Notes under the pieces: generated by a model
What the model was told of the DNA's origin: nothing
Database searches by the model: none
Seen by the model: the letters and a program-made list of their open reading frames with translations, nothing else
Assembly (NCBI GenBank): GCA_028280615.1
Contig: JANQLK010000016.1
Location: 1-64,000, forward strand
Source of the DNA: Woeseiaceae bacterium
GTDB lineage: Bacteria > Pseudomonadota > Gammaproteobacteria > Steroidobacterales > Woeseiaceae
Length of the DNA stretch: 64,000 nucleotides
Direction: 5' to 3'
Shown here: positions 55,256 to 64,000 of the stretch, in pieces
How positions within the stretch are numbered: position 1 is the stretch's first letter
Layout of the letters: each line of letters begins with the position of its first letter
Program-made: the position numbers and the translations under genes

Positions 55256-56333
55256 GATCGTCCTCCGCGATGACGCCGCGCGCGAGCTGGTCGCGCTCGA
55301 TTGACTCGAACAGGGCCGTGAAATTGCCCTCGCCGAATCCTTCGTCCTTCTTGCGCTCGATGAACTCGAAGAACGTCGGGCCGACCATGTTGTTGGAAAA
55401 AATCTGCAGCAGCAAGCGCGGATCGTCGTCCTCGGTCGAACCGTCCAGGAGGATGCCGCGTGTCTTGAGTTCCTCGACGGGCTCGCCGTGCCCGGGCAGG
55501 CGTTCGTCGAGCATTTCGTAGTAGGTGTCGGGCGGCGCCGTCATGAATTCCATGCCGCGCGCCTTCAAGCGATCCCAGCAGTCGTAGAGATTGTCGCAGG
55601 ACAGCGCGATGTGCTGGATGCCCTCGCCGTTGAACGCCATCAGATACTCCTCGATCTGCCCCGTGCCTTTCGAGGCTTCCTCGTTCAGCGGAATGCGGAT
55701 CTTGCCGTCGGGCGCCGTCATCGCCTTCGACAGGAGGCCCGTGTACTCGCCCTTGATGTCGAAGTAGCGAATCTCGCGGAAGTTGAACAGCTCTTCGTAA
55801 TAGTTCGCCCAGAACTCCATGCGGCCGCGGTAGACGTTGTGGGTCAGGTGGTCGATGACTTCGAATCCGCAGCCCTCGGGGTTTCTGTCCACGCCGTCGT
55901 AGAACTCGAAATCGATGTCGTAGATCGTGTTGCCTTCGGAGTAGCGGTCGATCAGGTACAGCGGCGCGCCGCCGATGCCCTTGATTGCGGGCAGCCTGAG
56001 TTCCATCGGGCCGGTCGGGATGTCGATCGGCTGGGCGCCGAGCTCGAGCGCCCGAGCGTACGCGACATGCGCGTCCTTGACGCGGAACGCCATGCCGCAG
56101 GCGCCGGGGCCGTGCTCCTGCACGAAATACGCCGCGTGGCTCTTCGGCTCGTTGTTGAGAACGAAGTTGATTCCGCCCTGGCGGTACAGCGTGACGTCCT
56201 TGGAACGGTGCCGCGCGACGGCTTCGAATCCAAGCATGTGAAACACGGTCTCGAGTTCAGCCGGGTCCGGGGCCGCGAACTCGACGAACTCAAAGCCGTC
56301 GAGGCCCATCGGGTTGTCAAACAGGTCAGCCAT
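55245..56333 (-). CDS. hppD: 4-Hydroxyphenylpyruvate dioxygenase
   Basis: This 362-residue enzyme converts 4-hydroxyphenylpyruvate to homogentisate. The iron ligands are His162 (VIDHLTHNV), His241 (GIQHIALSC) and Glu323 (FFEFIERK), equal within one residue to the Pseudomonas fluorescens positions. [13 protein letters not shown] near the C-terminus is also a family mark. A good ribosome site (GGAGG) precedes ATG at 56333. It opens the operon, divergent from the Lrp/AsnC gene. Confidence 0.95.
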   Translation of the reverse strand: MADLFDNPMGLDGFEFVEFAAPDPAELETVFHMLGFEAVARHRSKDVTLYRQGGINFVLNNEPKSHAAYFVQEHGPGACGMAFRVKDAHVAYARALELGAQPIDIPTGPMELRLPAIKGIGGAPLYLIDRYSEGNTIYDIDFEFYDGVDRNPEGCGFEVIDHLTHNVYRGRMEFWANYYEELFNFREIRYFDIKGEYTGLLSKAMTAPDGKIRIPLNEEASKGTGQIEEYLMAFNGEGIQHIALSCDNLYDCWDRLKARGMEFMTAPPDTYYEMLDERLPGHGEPVEELKTRGILLDGSTEDDDPRLLLQIFSNNMVGPTFFEFIERKKDEGFGEGNFTALFESIERDQLARGVIAEDDRGA

Positions 56334-56365
56334 GTTGCCCTCCGCGCAGTCAGGTGAATTTGACA

Positions 56366-56379
56366 GTATGCGCGCATAC
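56366..56379. promoter_or_regulatory. Perfect palindrome between hppD and the Lrp-type gene, candidate operator
   Basis: GTATGCGCGCATAC is a 14-base perfect palindrome lying 33 bases upstream of the hppD start, in the 134-base divergent gap. Lrp/AsnC proteins bind short palindromes near the genes they control, so this is a candidate site for the neighbouring regulator. The binding is inference. Confidence 0.55.
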
Positions 56380-56467
56380 GGCGGAATATGTGCCCCGATA
56401 TTGGCTCAATGGCAAGAAAATTGAAACATACGATTCAAGATAGAAACGAATTCGGGCTGAATGCGCG

Positions 56468-56935
56468 ATGCAGCTGACGGCTGCGGACAAACGCCTGCTG
56501 GCAGCCCTGCAATCGGACGTCACGCGCAGTCAGGCCGACCTGGCCGCCGAGGCGGGCATGTCGCGCACGTCATGCTGGCGACGCGTGCGCGAGTTCGAAG
56601 AGGCCGGGCTCATTCGCGGCAAAGTGGCGCTGCTCGACCCCAAGCTCGCGGGCTTCACGATCGAGGTGCTGCTGCTCGTGGCCATGACCGAGCACACGGA
56701 CGCGAACCGCCTGAGCTTCGAGCAGCACGTGCGCGATTTGCCGGAGGTGCTCGAGTGTTTCTCGGTGTCCGGCGATCGCGATTACATGCTGCAGGTCGTG
56801 GCTCACGACATGGACAGCTATACCCGTTTCCTGAACACGCAGGTGCTGACGCATGAGACCGTGCGCTCGGCAAGCTCCACGTTCGTGCTCAAGCGCGTCA
56901 AGTACTCGACGGCGCTGCCCATCGGCGGCCGTTAG
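56468..56935 (+). CDS. Lrp/AsnC family transcriptional regulator
   Basis: This 155-residue protein has an N-terminal helix-turn-helix (about residues 18-48: SQADLAAEAGMSRTSCWRRVREF) and a C-terminal RAM ligand-binding/oligomerisation domain (VLECFSVSGDRDYMLQVVAHD). It is divergent from hppD, and such regulators commonly govern aromatic-amino-acid catabolism in response to an amino acid. Tyrosine or phenylalanine sensing is a reasonable inference. Confidence 0.92.
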   Translation: MQLTAADKRLLAALQSDVTRSQADLAAEAGMSRTSCWRRVREFEEAGLIRGKVALLDPKLAGFTIEVLLLVAMTEHTDANRLSFEQHVRDLPEVLECFSVSGDRDYMLQVVAHDMDSYTRFLNTQVLTHETVRSASSTFVLKRVKYSTALPIGGR

Positions 56936-56940
56936 CTCGC

Positions 56941-56961
56941 GCGGATCGGCGACCGATCCGC
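56941..56961 (+). terminator. Hairpin after the Lrp-type gene
   Basis: GCGGATCGG, CGA, CCGATCCGC: a perfect 9-base stem with a 3-base loop, starting 6 bases after the stop codon. No T-run follows, so it may work with other signals. Confidence 0.6.
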
Positions 56962-56969
56962 CGCCGCGC

Positions 56970-56987
56970 CTGTGAACCGGTTCACAG
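56970..56987. promoter_or_regulatory. 18-base perfect palindrome, operator or second hairpin
   Basis: CTGTGAACCGGTTCACAG is self-complementary over 18 bases with no loop, which favours a protein-binding site over an RNA hairpin. It lies about 215 bases upstream of the small lipoprotein gene. Confidence 0.5.
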
Positions 56988-57079
56988 TTCCCGAATGTTT
57001 CGGAGCGGTTACGCCGGAAAGCCCTGCATGACCGAAGTCCTTTAGCGACAACGGGTCCAGCGTTTGTAGGTAAAAAAAC

Positions 57080-57100
57080 TAGCAAAATGATAGCAAAATG
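57080..57100 (+). repeat. Tandem TAGCAAAATG repeat
   Basis: TAGCAAAATG occurs at 57080-57089 and again at 57091-57100 in an AT-rich stretch about 100 bases upstream of the lipoprotein gene. It may be part of its promoter region. Confidence 0.5.
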
Positions 57101-57201
57101 CTGTACATTTACAGGTACTGCATCACTGACTCACGACTGCGCTGCCTGCTAAGACGTAAGTGTCCTTATCACCGGTCAGTCGCTGAAACGGGAGATCAGC
57201 T

Positions 57202-57477
57202 ATGAAATCTCTGGTTCATACTATCGCTGTCTTTTGCTTCATCCTTGCCGCGGGCTGTGCGCCCGTACCGAGCTACGACGATCTCGAGGCGCAGGCCGAG
57301 GCCACGGGTGACTGGTCTCTGGTCGAGCGCTACGAGCGCATGATGGCCCGCCGTGAGCTCACGCGCGGCCCGAGCTGTCCGAACGGCAAGATTCTCTACT
57401 GCGAAAACATGGTGAGCGGAGAGCGCTGCGCGTGTACGAGCAGCGACGCGCTGCGCGCGTTCAGCTCACTTAGATAG
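57202..57477 (+). CDS. Small lipoprotein of unknown function
   Basis: This 91-residue protein has a signal peptide with lipobox AAGC (Cys at about 19), an acidic helix-prone middle (DDLEAQAEATGDWSLVERYERMMARRE) and a C-terminal Cys cluster (PSCPNGKILYCENM, then RCACTSS). ATG at 57202 follows GGGAG. I recognise no defined family. It converges on glgX with a hairpin between them. Confidence 0.8.
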   Translation: MKSLVHTIAVFCFILAAGCAPVPSYDDLEAQAEATGDWSLVERYERMMARRELTRGPSCPNGKILYCENMVSGERCACTSSDALRAFSSLR

Positions 57478-57489
57478 CACCTGCCATGT

Positions 57490-57506
57490 GCCGCGCCTGG
57501 CGCGGC
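57490..57506. terminator. Hairpin between convergent genes
   Basis: GCCGCGC, CTG, GCGCGGC: a 7-base perfect stem just after the lipoprotein stop (57475-57477) and just past the glgX stop (57510). The symmetric position suits a bidirectional terminator, although no T-run is present. Confidence 0.6.
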
Positions 57507-57509
57507 CGT

Positions 57510-59531
57510 TCAGGCGTCGCCCGAGACCGCGAGCACGATGCTCCGCGCGGGCAGGTGAAGCCGCCTGCCTTCGAGGGCGAGTTCGTCGACCGCCGTCGTG
57601 AACGCGACGTGCCACCCGCTGCCCGAGACGCGGGCGGGCAGCGCGAAATCCATGCCTTCCTTCCAGCCGTTGATCATGACGGCCAGCGCGCTGAACTCGC
57701 TGCCGCCGGTTTCGACCAGCAGCTTCGTGAACGCCCGCGTGTCCCGCCAGTGATCGTCGTTCCGGCCGCTGCCATCCGGATTCAGCCATTCGACCGTGGT
57801 CGTCTTGCCCGCATGCGTAAGGCCGTCATGCACGTAGTCGCGAATCCGAAGCAGCGGGTGTTCGCGGCGCAGCCAGAGGAGATCGCGAACCGACTGCACG
57901 AAGTCCGGGTCCCGGTCGCGTTGCATCCAGTCCAGCCAGCCGATTTCGTTGTCCTGCGCATAGCCGTTGTTGTTGCCGAGCTGCGAGTTGCCGAATTCGT
58001 CGCCGGCGAGCAGCAGCGGCGTGCCCTGCGAGAGCAGCAGCGTCGCCAGCAGGTTCAGTCGGTGCTGTCGCCTCAGCGTGAGGATGCGCGCATCGTCGGT
58101 CGGTCCCTCGACGCCATAGTTCATGCTGTAGTTGTGCGCGTGGCCGTCGCGATTGCCTTCGCCATTGGCCTCGTTGTGTCGTCGCTCGTAGGCAACCACG
58201 TCGGCCAGCGTAAATCCGTCGTGGCTCGTAATCTTGTTCACGCTCGCGGCCGGTGGCCGGCCGCTCGGGCCGAACAGGTCGGCCGAACCGTGTAGCCGCT
58301 CGGCCAGTTCGGCCCCGGTGTCGGCGTCTCCGCGCCAAAAACGCCTGGCTGCGTCACGAAAGCGGTCGTTCCATTCGGCCCAGCCGCTCGGGAACTGCCC
58401 GACCTGGTAGCCGCCGGGCCCGGGGTCCCAGGGTTCGGCGATCAGTTTGCGTTCGCGCAGCACGGGATCGTTGCCGATCGCCTCGAGCAGCGGATGGCTG
58501 CGAGAAAAACCATCGGCATGCCGTCCGAGTACCGTCGCGAGGTCGAAGCGAAAACCGTCGACGCCCATGACCGTCGCCCAGTATCGGAGGCTGTCGAGCA
58601 CGAGCTGCCGGACGACCGGGCTGTCGGCGTCGATCGTGTTGCCCGTGCCCGTGTCGTTGATGTAGTGAGCCCGGTCGGTCGGCGCGAGCCGGTAGTAGGC
58701 CTCGTTGTCGATGCCTCGGAACGATAGCGTCGGACCGCGATGGTCGCTTTCGCCCGTATGGTTGTAGGCGACGTCGAGAATGACCTCGAGGCCGGCCTCG
58801 TGTATGGACTCGACCATTTCGCGAAACGCGAGGCTCGCGTCTGCCACATGGCCCGCGTACCGCGGCATCGGTGCGAAGAAGTTGATCGTGTTGTAGCCCC
58901 ACAGGTTGCGCAGCCCGAGTTCCGCGAGGTGATGCTCGTCGATGAAGGCGTGCACGGGCATCAGCTCGATCGAGGTGACGCCGAGCGATCTCAGGTAGTC
59001 GAGCACGGCGCGATTCGTAAGACCGGTAAACGTGCCGCGGCTCGCCTCGTCGACGGCAGGGTGACGCATCGTATAGCCGCGCAGGTTGAGTTCGTAGAAG
59101 ATCGTATCGGCCCACGGAACGCTCGGACCGCGCCCGAGCGGTGCCTTGACGTTGGCAACGACCGACTTGGGAACACAGGCGGCGCTGTCCAGCGCATTGT
59201 CGCCGAACACCGCGGGATTCCATCTGAACTCGCCGGTGAGGGACGTCGCGTACGGGTCGATCAGGAGCTTCGACGGGTTGCAGCGCCGGCCGCTGGCCGG
59301 TGCGTAGGGTCCGTGGACACGATAACCGTAGCGCTGGCCTGGACCGATGCCCGGTTCGAAACCGTGCCAGACACCGTCCGTACAGTCGGGAAGGTCGACG
59401 CAGCGGAGCTGGCTGCCGGCATCGTCGAACAGGCACAGCTCGACGCGCTCGGCGACCGAGGAGTACAGCGCGAAGTGGACGCCGTCACGGTCCGGCGTTG
59501 CGCCCAGAGCGTCCGATCGGCCGCGTTGCAT
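57510..59531 (-). CDS. glgX: Glycogen debranching enzyme (GlgX, GH13)
   Basis: This 673-residue enzyme cuts alpha-1,6 branches of phosphorylase-limit glycogen. It has an N-terminal CBM48-like domain (VHFALYSSVAERVELCLFD), then the GH13 barrel with AYNHTGE, nucleophile Asp in GFRFDLATVLG, acid Glu in LIAEPWDPG and the KITSHDGFTL motif. I start it at the ATG at 59531, which overlaps the glgP stop. A longer frame toward 59729 is only a shadow. Confidence 0.94.
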   Translation of the reverse strand: MQRGRSDALGATPDRDGVHFALYSSVAERVELCLFDDAGSQLRCVDLPDCTDGVWHGFEPGIGPGQRYGYRVHGPYAPASGRRCNPSKLLIDPYATSLTGEFRWNPAVFGDNALDSAACVPKSVVANVKAPLGRGPSVPWADTIFYELNLRGYTMRHPAVDEASRGTFTGLTNRAVLDYLRSLGVTSIELMPVHAFIDEHHLAELGLRNLWGYNTINFFAPMPRYAGHVADASLAFREMVESIHEAGLEVILDVAYNHTGESDHRGPTLSFRGIDNEAYYRLAPTDRAHYINDTGTGNTIDADSPVVRQLVLDSLRYWATVMGVDGFRFDLATVLGRHADGFSRSHPLLEAIGNDPVLRERKLIAEPWDPGPGGYQVGQFPSGWAEWNDRFRDAARRFWRGDADTGAELAERLHGSADLFGPSGRPPAASVNKITSHDGFTLADVVAYERRHNEANGEGNRDGHAHNYSMNYGVEGPTDDARILTLRRQHRLNLLATLLLSQGTPLLLAGDEFGNSQLGNNNGYAQDNEIGWLDWMQRDRDPDFVQSVRDLLWLRREHPLLRIRDYVHDGLTHAGKTTTVEWLNPDGSGRNDDHWRDTRAFTKLLVETGGSEFSALAVMINGWKEGMDFALPARVSGSGWHVAFTTAVDELALEGRRLHLPARSIVLAVSGDA

Positions 59532-62038
59532 CAGTCGCCGGCAAGCCTTACGGTTTCGAGCTTCCAGATGGCCTCGTTGTATTCGCGCATCGTGCGGTCC
59601 GTCGAGAACCGCCCGGATGCCGCCGAGTTCATTATGCTCATCCGGGTCCAGGCGTCGCGGTCCTGCCAGGCATCGTTGGCCCGCTGCTGGGCATCCACGT
59701 AGCTGCGGAAATCGGCTGCCGTCATCCACGGGTCCGACTTCTCACGAATCGCGCCGACGACCGAATCGAGCACGCCGGGCTCGAAGCGGCTGAAGTGGCC
59801 GCTGTCGAACAGGTGCATGACACGACTGAAGTCCTCGTCGGCCGCGATGATCGCCTGCGGGTCGTACTGGCCACGGCCGGCCGCGATCTCCTCCACGGTG
59901 AGCCCGAACAGGAAGAAGTTTTCTTCGCCCACGGCCTCGCGAATCTCGACGTTGGCGCCGTCCAGCGTCCCGATCGTCACCGCGCCGTTCATCATGAATT
60001 TCATGTTACCGGTCCCGGATGCTTCCTTGCCGGCCGTCGACACCTGCTCCGAGAGGTCGGCGGCGGGACAGATGAGTTCCATGGCCGACACGTTGTAGTC
60101 GGCGTAGAAGATCAGCCGCAGCCGATCCTCCATGAGGGGGTCCGAATTGATGACGCGCGCGACGTTGTTGATCGCCTTGATGATGTTCTTGGCCATGACA
60201 TAGCCCGGCGCCGCCTTGCCGCCGATGATGATTGCGCGCGGCGCGAGGCCGTCGCCGTCTCCGCGCCGAATCCGGTCATAAAGGTGTACGGCGTGAAGCA
60301 GGTTCAGAAACTGGCGCTTGTACTCGTGAATGCGCTTGACCTGCACGTCGAACATCATCGATGTCGGCACGCTTAAGCCGATCTTCTTCTCGAGCTTGCG
60401 CGCGAGGCGCGCCTTGTTCGCGAGCTTCGCGTGCCTCCATTCGCGGGCGAACTCCGGGTCGTCCGCGAAGGCCGCGAGATTCTCGAGTTCATCGAGATTG
60501 ACGACCCAGTCCTCGCCGATCCTGCTCGTGATGAGCTTGCGGAGCTCGGGGTTGCAGGCCGCGAGCCAGCGTCGCTGGGTCACGCCATTGGTTTTGTTGT
60601 TGAATTTCTGCGGCCACATTTCGGCGAAGTCCCGGAACAGGCCCTCGCGCAGCAGACGCGAATGCAGTTCGGCGACGCCGTTGACCGAAAAACTGCCGAC
60701 AATCGCGAGGTAGGCCATGCGAATCATCGGTTCGGAGCCTTCCTGAACCAGCGACATCCGAGCGATACGATCGTTGTCGCCGGGCCAGCGCTGGCAAACC
60801 TCCGCGATGAATCGCGCATTGATCTCGTAGATGATGTCGAGCAGTCGCGGCAGCAGGCGGCGGAACATCGATACGGGCCAGGTTTCGAGCGCCTCTGGCA
60901 GGAGCGTGTGATTCGTGTAGGCCATCGTCGACGTCGTGATCTCCCAGGCTGCGTCCCAACCCAGGTGATATTCGTCGACGAGCAGGCGCATGAGCTCGGC
61001 GACGGCGATCGCGGGGTGCGTGTCGTTGAGCTGGAAGCAGTGTTTCTCCGCGAAACGCCCGAAGTCGGGACCGTTCTGTTCGATCCAGATGCGAAACGTG
61101 TCCTTCAGACTCGCGGATGCGAGGAAGTACTGCTGCCTGAGCCTGAGTTCCTGGCCGTTGTAGGTCTCATTGTTCGGATACAGGACCATCGTGATGTTCT
61201 CGGCCGCATTCTTGGACGCCACGGCATCGGTGTAGTCGCCGGCATTGAATTCCTCGAGGTCGAACGCATCCGTGGCGGCCGCCGACCAGAGCCTCAGCGT
61301 GTTGACAACGTCATTGCGGTAGCCGGGCACCGGCACATCGAAGGGAATCGCGAGCACGTCATTCGTATCTACCCACCGAAAGTGGGTTTCGCCGCGGGAG
61401 TCGGTATCGGTCGTCGTCCGGCCTCCGAAGCTGACCGTCTGCGTATATTCGATACGCCTGATCTCCCACGGAAATCCCTCGCGCAGCCAGGCATCGGGTT
61501 CCTCGACCTGGTAGCCGTTCTTGATCGTCTGGTGAAACATGCCGTACTGGTAGCGGATACCGTAGCCCGTCACGGGCAGTGCGAGCGTCGCGCAGCTGTC
61601 CAGGAAGCACGCGGCCAGGCGTCCGAGGCCGCCGTTGCCGAGTCCGGCGTCCCACTCGCTGTCATAGACGTCTTCGAGCGCCAGACCGAGCCGATTCAGG
61701 GCTTCGGTCGTCTCCTCCTCGATACCGAGGTTCAACAGGGCGTTATGCAGCAGGCGGCCCATGAGGAACTCCAGCGACAGGTAGGCCGTGCGGCGCAGCT
61801 CGTCACGGGCGTGCGCCTGGCGGGTCTCCGCCCAGCGCTCCATGAGGCGATCGCGCGCCGCGTAAACGAGTGCCTGGTAAAGAAACGGAGACTGCCGGCT
61901 GATGGATCGGCGGCCCAGCATGCGGCCGAAGTATCGAGTGAAGTCCTTGAGGATCGCATCGGCGTCCATTTCGAGCGCCGGCGCTTTGAGCAACTCGATG
62001 TTACCGATTCCGTTCGTGTCGTCAGATCGTGCAGACAT
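59531..62038 (-). CDS. glgP: Glycogen/alpha-glucan phosphorylase
   Basis: This 835-residue enzyme releases glucose-1-phosphate from glycogen. The PLP lysine is in the signature EASGTGNMKFMMNG near the C-terminus. The early GNGGLGRLAACFLDS and GYGIRYQYGMF motifs and RIHEYKRQ are also typical. GGAG lies 6 bases before ATG at 62038. Length is normal for the bacterial family. It sits between glgB and glgX. Confidence 0.96.
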   Translation of the reverse strand: MSARSDDTNGIGNIELLKAPALEMDADAILKDFTRYFGRMLGRRSISRQSPFLYQALVYAARDRLMERWAETRQAHARDELRRTAYLSLEFLMGRLLHNALLNLGIEEETTEALNRLGLALEDVYDSEWDAGLGNGGLGRLAACFLDSCATLALPVTGYGIRYQYGMFHQTIKNGYQVEEPDAWLREGFPWEIRRIEYTQTVSFGGRTTTDTDSRGETHFRWVDTNDVLAIPFDVPVPGYRNDVVNTLRLWSAAATDAFDLEEFNAGDYTDAVASKNAAENITMVLYPNNETYNGQELRLRQQYFLASASLKDTFRIWIEQNGPDFGRFAEKHCFQLNDTHPAIAVAELMRLLVDEYHLGWDAAWEITTSTMAYTNHTLLPEALETWPVSMFRRLLPRLLDIIYEINARFIAEVCQRWPGDNDRIARMSLVQEGSEPMIRMAYLAIVGSFSVNGVAELHSRLLREGLFRDFAEMWPQKFNNKTNGVTQRRWLAACNPELRKLITSRIGEDWVVNLDELENLAAFADDPEFAREWRHAKLANKARLARKLEKKIGLSVPTSMMFDVQVKRIHEYKRQFLNLLHAVHLYDRIRRGDGDGLAPRAIIIGGKAAPGYVMAKNIIKAINNVARVINSDPLMEDRLRLIFYADYNVSAMELICPAADLSEQVSTAGKEASGTGNMKFMMNGAVTIGTLDGANVEIREAVGEENFFLFGLTVEEIAAGRGQYDPQAIIAADEDFSRVMHLFDSGHFSRFEPGVLDSVVGAIREKSDPWMTAADFRSYVDAQQRANDAWQDRDAWTRMSIMNSAASGRFSTDRTMREYNEAIWKLETVRLAGD

Positions 62039-62070
62039 GTCTGTCTCCGAAGTCGCTTGTTCCCCGGGTG

Positions 62071-64000
62071 TTACCGGGCCCCAGCGGGTTTGAGGATCAG
62101 GGTGGCCAGCGGCGGCAGCGTGAGCCGCATCGAGTATGGCCGGCCGAGATATTCTTCGTCGATCGCGGCAAGGTCACCGGGTCCGACGCCGCTGCCACCG
62201 TATCGTTCGTCGTCCGTGTTGATGAGCACGTCGAAATCGCATTGTTCGGGCAGGCCGATGCGGTAGCCTTCGCGAACGACGGGCGTCATATTGCAGACAA
62301 TGGCGACGTAGCCGCCGTGCAGGTCGCGGCGAATCCACGACAGCACGCTCAGGTCACGGTCTTCCCATGACAGCCATTCGAACCCGTCAGACTCGAAGTC
62401 GAGCTCGTAAAGCGCCGGCGTCGCCGTGTACAGCGCGTTCAGGTCCCTGACGAGCGCCTGCATGCCCGAATGCGGGCCGTACTCGAGCAGATGCCAGTCG
62501 AGCGACTGGTTGTGGTTCCACTCGTGCCGCTGGGCAATCTCGGAGCCCATGAACAGGAGCTTCTTACCCGGGTGCGCGAACATGCTGCCGAGATAGGCAC
62601 GCAGGTTTGCGAACTGCCGCCACTCGTCGCCGGGCATTCGGCCGATCAGCGAGCGCTTGCCGTGCACGACCTCGTCGTGCGACAGCGGCAGCACGAAGTT
62701 TTCGTTGAACGCGTACACGAGGCCGAAGGTCATCTTGTCGTGGTGATGACGACGGTGCACGGGATCCTCGGACATGTAGGCCAGCGTATCGTTCATCCAG
62801 CCCATGTTCCATTTGAACGTGAATCCCAGGCCGCCCGAGTCCACGGGCCGCGATACGCCGGGCCAGGCCGTCGACTCCTCCGCGAAGGACGTCGCGCCGT
62901 GCGCGTGCACCTCGGTGTTGAGACGTTTCAGGAATTCGACGGCCTCGAGGTTCTCATTACCGCCGAACTCGTTGGGGATCCACTGGCCGTCATCACGTGA
63001 GTAATCGAGGTACAGCATCGAGGCGACGGCATCGACGCGCAAACCGTCGATATGAAATTCGTCGATCCAGTACAGCGCGCTGCCGATCAGGTAGTTGACG
63101 ACCTCTCGCCGGCCGAAATTGAAGATCAGCGTTCCCCAGTCGGTATGAGCACCTTTACGTGGATCATCGTGCTCGTAGAGCGCCGTGCCGTCGAAGCGGC
63201 CGAGGCCGTGCTCGTCACGCGGGAAATGGGCCGGCACCCAGTCGACGATCACGTGCAGGCCCTCGGCATGGCAGCGATCGACGAAGTAGCGAAAATCGTC
63301 GGGCGTGCCGAACCTCGCGGTCGGTGCGAACAGGCCGATAGGCTGGTAGCCCCAGGAGCCGTCGAACGGATGCTCGCTGACCGGCAGGAGCTCCAGGTGT
63401 GTGAAGCCCATCTCGCGTACGTACGGGACGAGTTCGTCGGCCAGCTCGCGGTACGAGAGGTAGCTCGTGCCGTCGTCGGATACTTTGCGTCGCCACGACC
63501 CGAGGTGCACTTCGTAAATACTCACCGGCCCGGAGAGCTCCTTATCGGCGCTTCGGGCCTGCATCCATTTCTCGTCCCGCCAGGCGTAGCCCGAGTCGTA
63601 GACGATCGAAGCATTGTGCGGCGGCGGCTCGAAGTAGGTCCCGTAGGGATCGGCTTTGAGCGGCAGCAGCGTGCCGTGCCTGTCCGTGATTTCGTACTTG
63701 TACTTGGCGCCGTTGCCTAATCCCGGCACGAAAATGTCCCAGATGCCGTTCCCGGGATGGCGGCGCATCACGTGGCAGCGGCCGTCCCAGTGATTGAAGT
63801 CGCCGATGACGCTCACTCGCGTTGCGTTCGGCGCCCAGACGGCGAAGCGCACACCGTCCACACCCTGGTAGCTGCGCTTGTGGGCGCCGAGCTTCGAGTA
63901 GATCCGTTTGTCAGAGCCCTCGCCGAGCAGGTACAGGTCGAGTTCGCCGAGCGTGGAACCGAAACGATAGGGATCTTCCTCGGACCGTGTGTGGCCCTCG
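62071..64000 (-). CDS. glgB: 1,4-alpha-glucan branching enzyme, 5' end outside window
   Basis: The frame is open to the right edge; an ATG at 63861 is internal. Near the edge it reads [20 protein letters not shown] and [21 protein letters not shown], the GlgB N1/CBM48 region. The GH13 barrel follows with GSWGYQP, the nucleophile Asp in [15 protein letters not shown], Glu in [11 protein letters not shown] and the [14 protein letters not shown] motif, then the C-terminal beta domain. It makes alpha-1,6 branches. First visible gene of the glycogen operon glgB-glgP-glgX. Confidence 0.95.
   Translation of the reverse strand, partial: EGHTRSEEDPYRFGSTLGELDLYLLGEGSDKRIYSKLGAHKRSYQGVDGVRFAVWAPNATRVSVIGDFNHWDGRCHVMRRHPGNGIWDIFVPGLGNGAKYKYEITDRHGTLLPLKADPYGTYFEPPPHNASIVYDSGYAWRDEKWMQARSADKELSGPVSIYEVHLGSWRRKVSDDGTSYLSYRELADELVPYVREMGFTHLELLPVSEHPFDGSWGYQPIGLFAPTARFGTPDDFRYFVDRCHAEGLHVIVDWVPAHFPRDEHGLGRFDGTALYEHDDPRKGAHTDWGTLIFNFGRREVVNYLIGSALYWIDEFHIDGLRVDAVASMLYLDYSRDDGQWIPNEFGGNENLEAVEFLKRLNTEVHAHGATSFAEESTAWPGVSRPVDSGGLGFTFKWNMGWMNDTLAYMSEDPVHRRHHHDKMTFGLVYAFNENFVLPLSHDEVVHGKRSLIGRMPGDEWRQFANLRAYLGSMFAHPGKKLLFMGSEIAQRHEWNHNQSLDWHLLEYGPHSGMQALVRDLNALYTATPALYELDFESDGFEWLSWEDRDLSVLSWIRRDLHGGYVAIVCNMTPVVREGYRIGLPEQCDFDVLINTDDERYGGSGVGPGDLAAIDEEYLGRPYSMRLTLPPLATLILKPAGAR

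Overview
The window is high-GC Gram-negative DNA. The evidence is a TonB-dependent receptor with FecI/FecR-type signalling, several lipobox and Tat signal peptides, a TRAP transporter and many ATGA-type gene overlaps. The gene mix (STN-domain receptor, fused E1 alpha/beta dehydrogenase, GH127 plus sulfatase, homogentisate pathway, RHS protein) fits a heterotrophic gammaproteobacterium, perhaps marine or sediment-living and of a Steroidobacter/Woeseia-like type. That placement is inference from gene content only.

Layout. 1-1.9 kb holds the 3' part of a PKD/PD40 beta-propeller protein. 2-9.3 kb (minus strand) is a surface-signalling unit: ECF sigma factor, FecR anti-sigma, STN-TonB receptor and a prolyl-oligopeptidase lipoprotein, probably for sensing, importing and cleaving peptides. 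9.5-11.9 kb holds an amidase lipoprotein and a PEP-mutase/isocitrate-lyase family enzyme. 12.2-22 kb is an accessory island: four small secreted cysteine-pair proteins in two paralogous pairs, an Ig-like/YD protein, a 1501-residue RHS protein with a variable C-terminal tail followed by a secreted immunity candidate, and an array of about a dozen degenerate GGACAGGCAC repeats around one gene pair. 22.1-23.8 kb has small genes (ABM monooxygenase-like, a cupin broken by a stop codon, SRPBCC, membrane protein).

24-37.3 kb (minus strand) is a catabolic cluster: a divergent M24 peptidase-fold enzyme, aldehyde dehydrogenase, fused E1, VOC protein, E2, E3, TRAP transporter, OsmC and an MFS transporter. 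37.7-43.5 kb (plus strand) carries a beta-hydroxyacid dehydrogenase, an FmdB-like protein without its zinc cysteines, a GST, and a two-subunit Mo hydroxylase with an amidohydrolase, the last two with Tat signals. 43.6-51.2 kb is a tightly overlapping carbohydrate operon: ABC importer, GH127 beta-L-arabinofuranosidase and sulfatase. It probably handles sulfated or arabinose-containing glycans, and its binding protein appears to start at CTG.

51.2-57 kb (minus strand) holds an esterase-like lipoprotein and the tyrosine/homogentisate operon hppD-VOC-fahA-maiA without hmgA, divergent from an Lrp/AsnC regulator across a perfect palindrome. 57.2-64 kb has a small lipoprotein and the glycogen operon glgB-glgP-glgX, with glgB running off the right edge.

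No rRNA, tRNA, CRISPR array or intact transposase was recognised.
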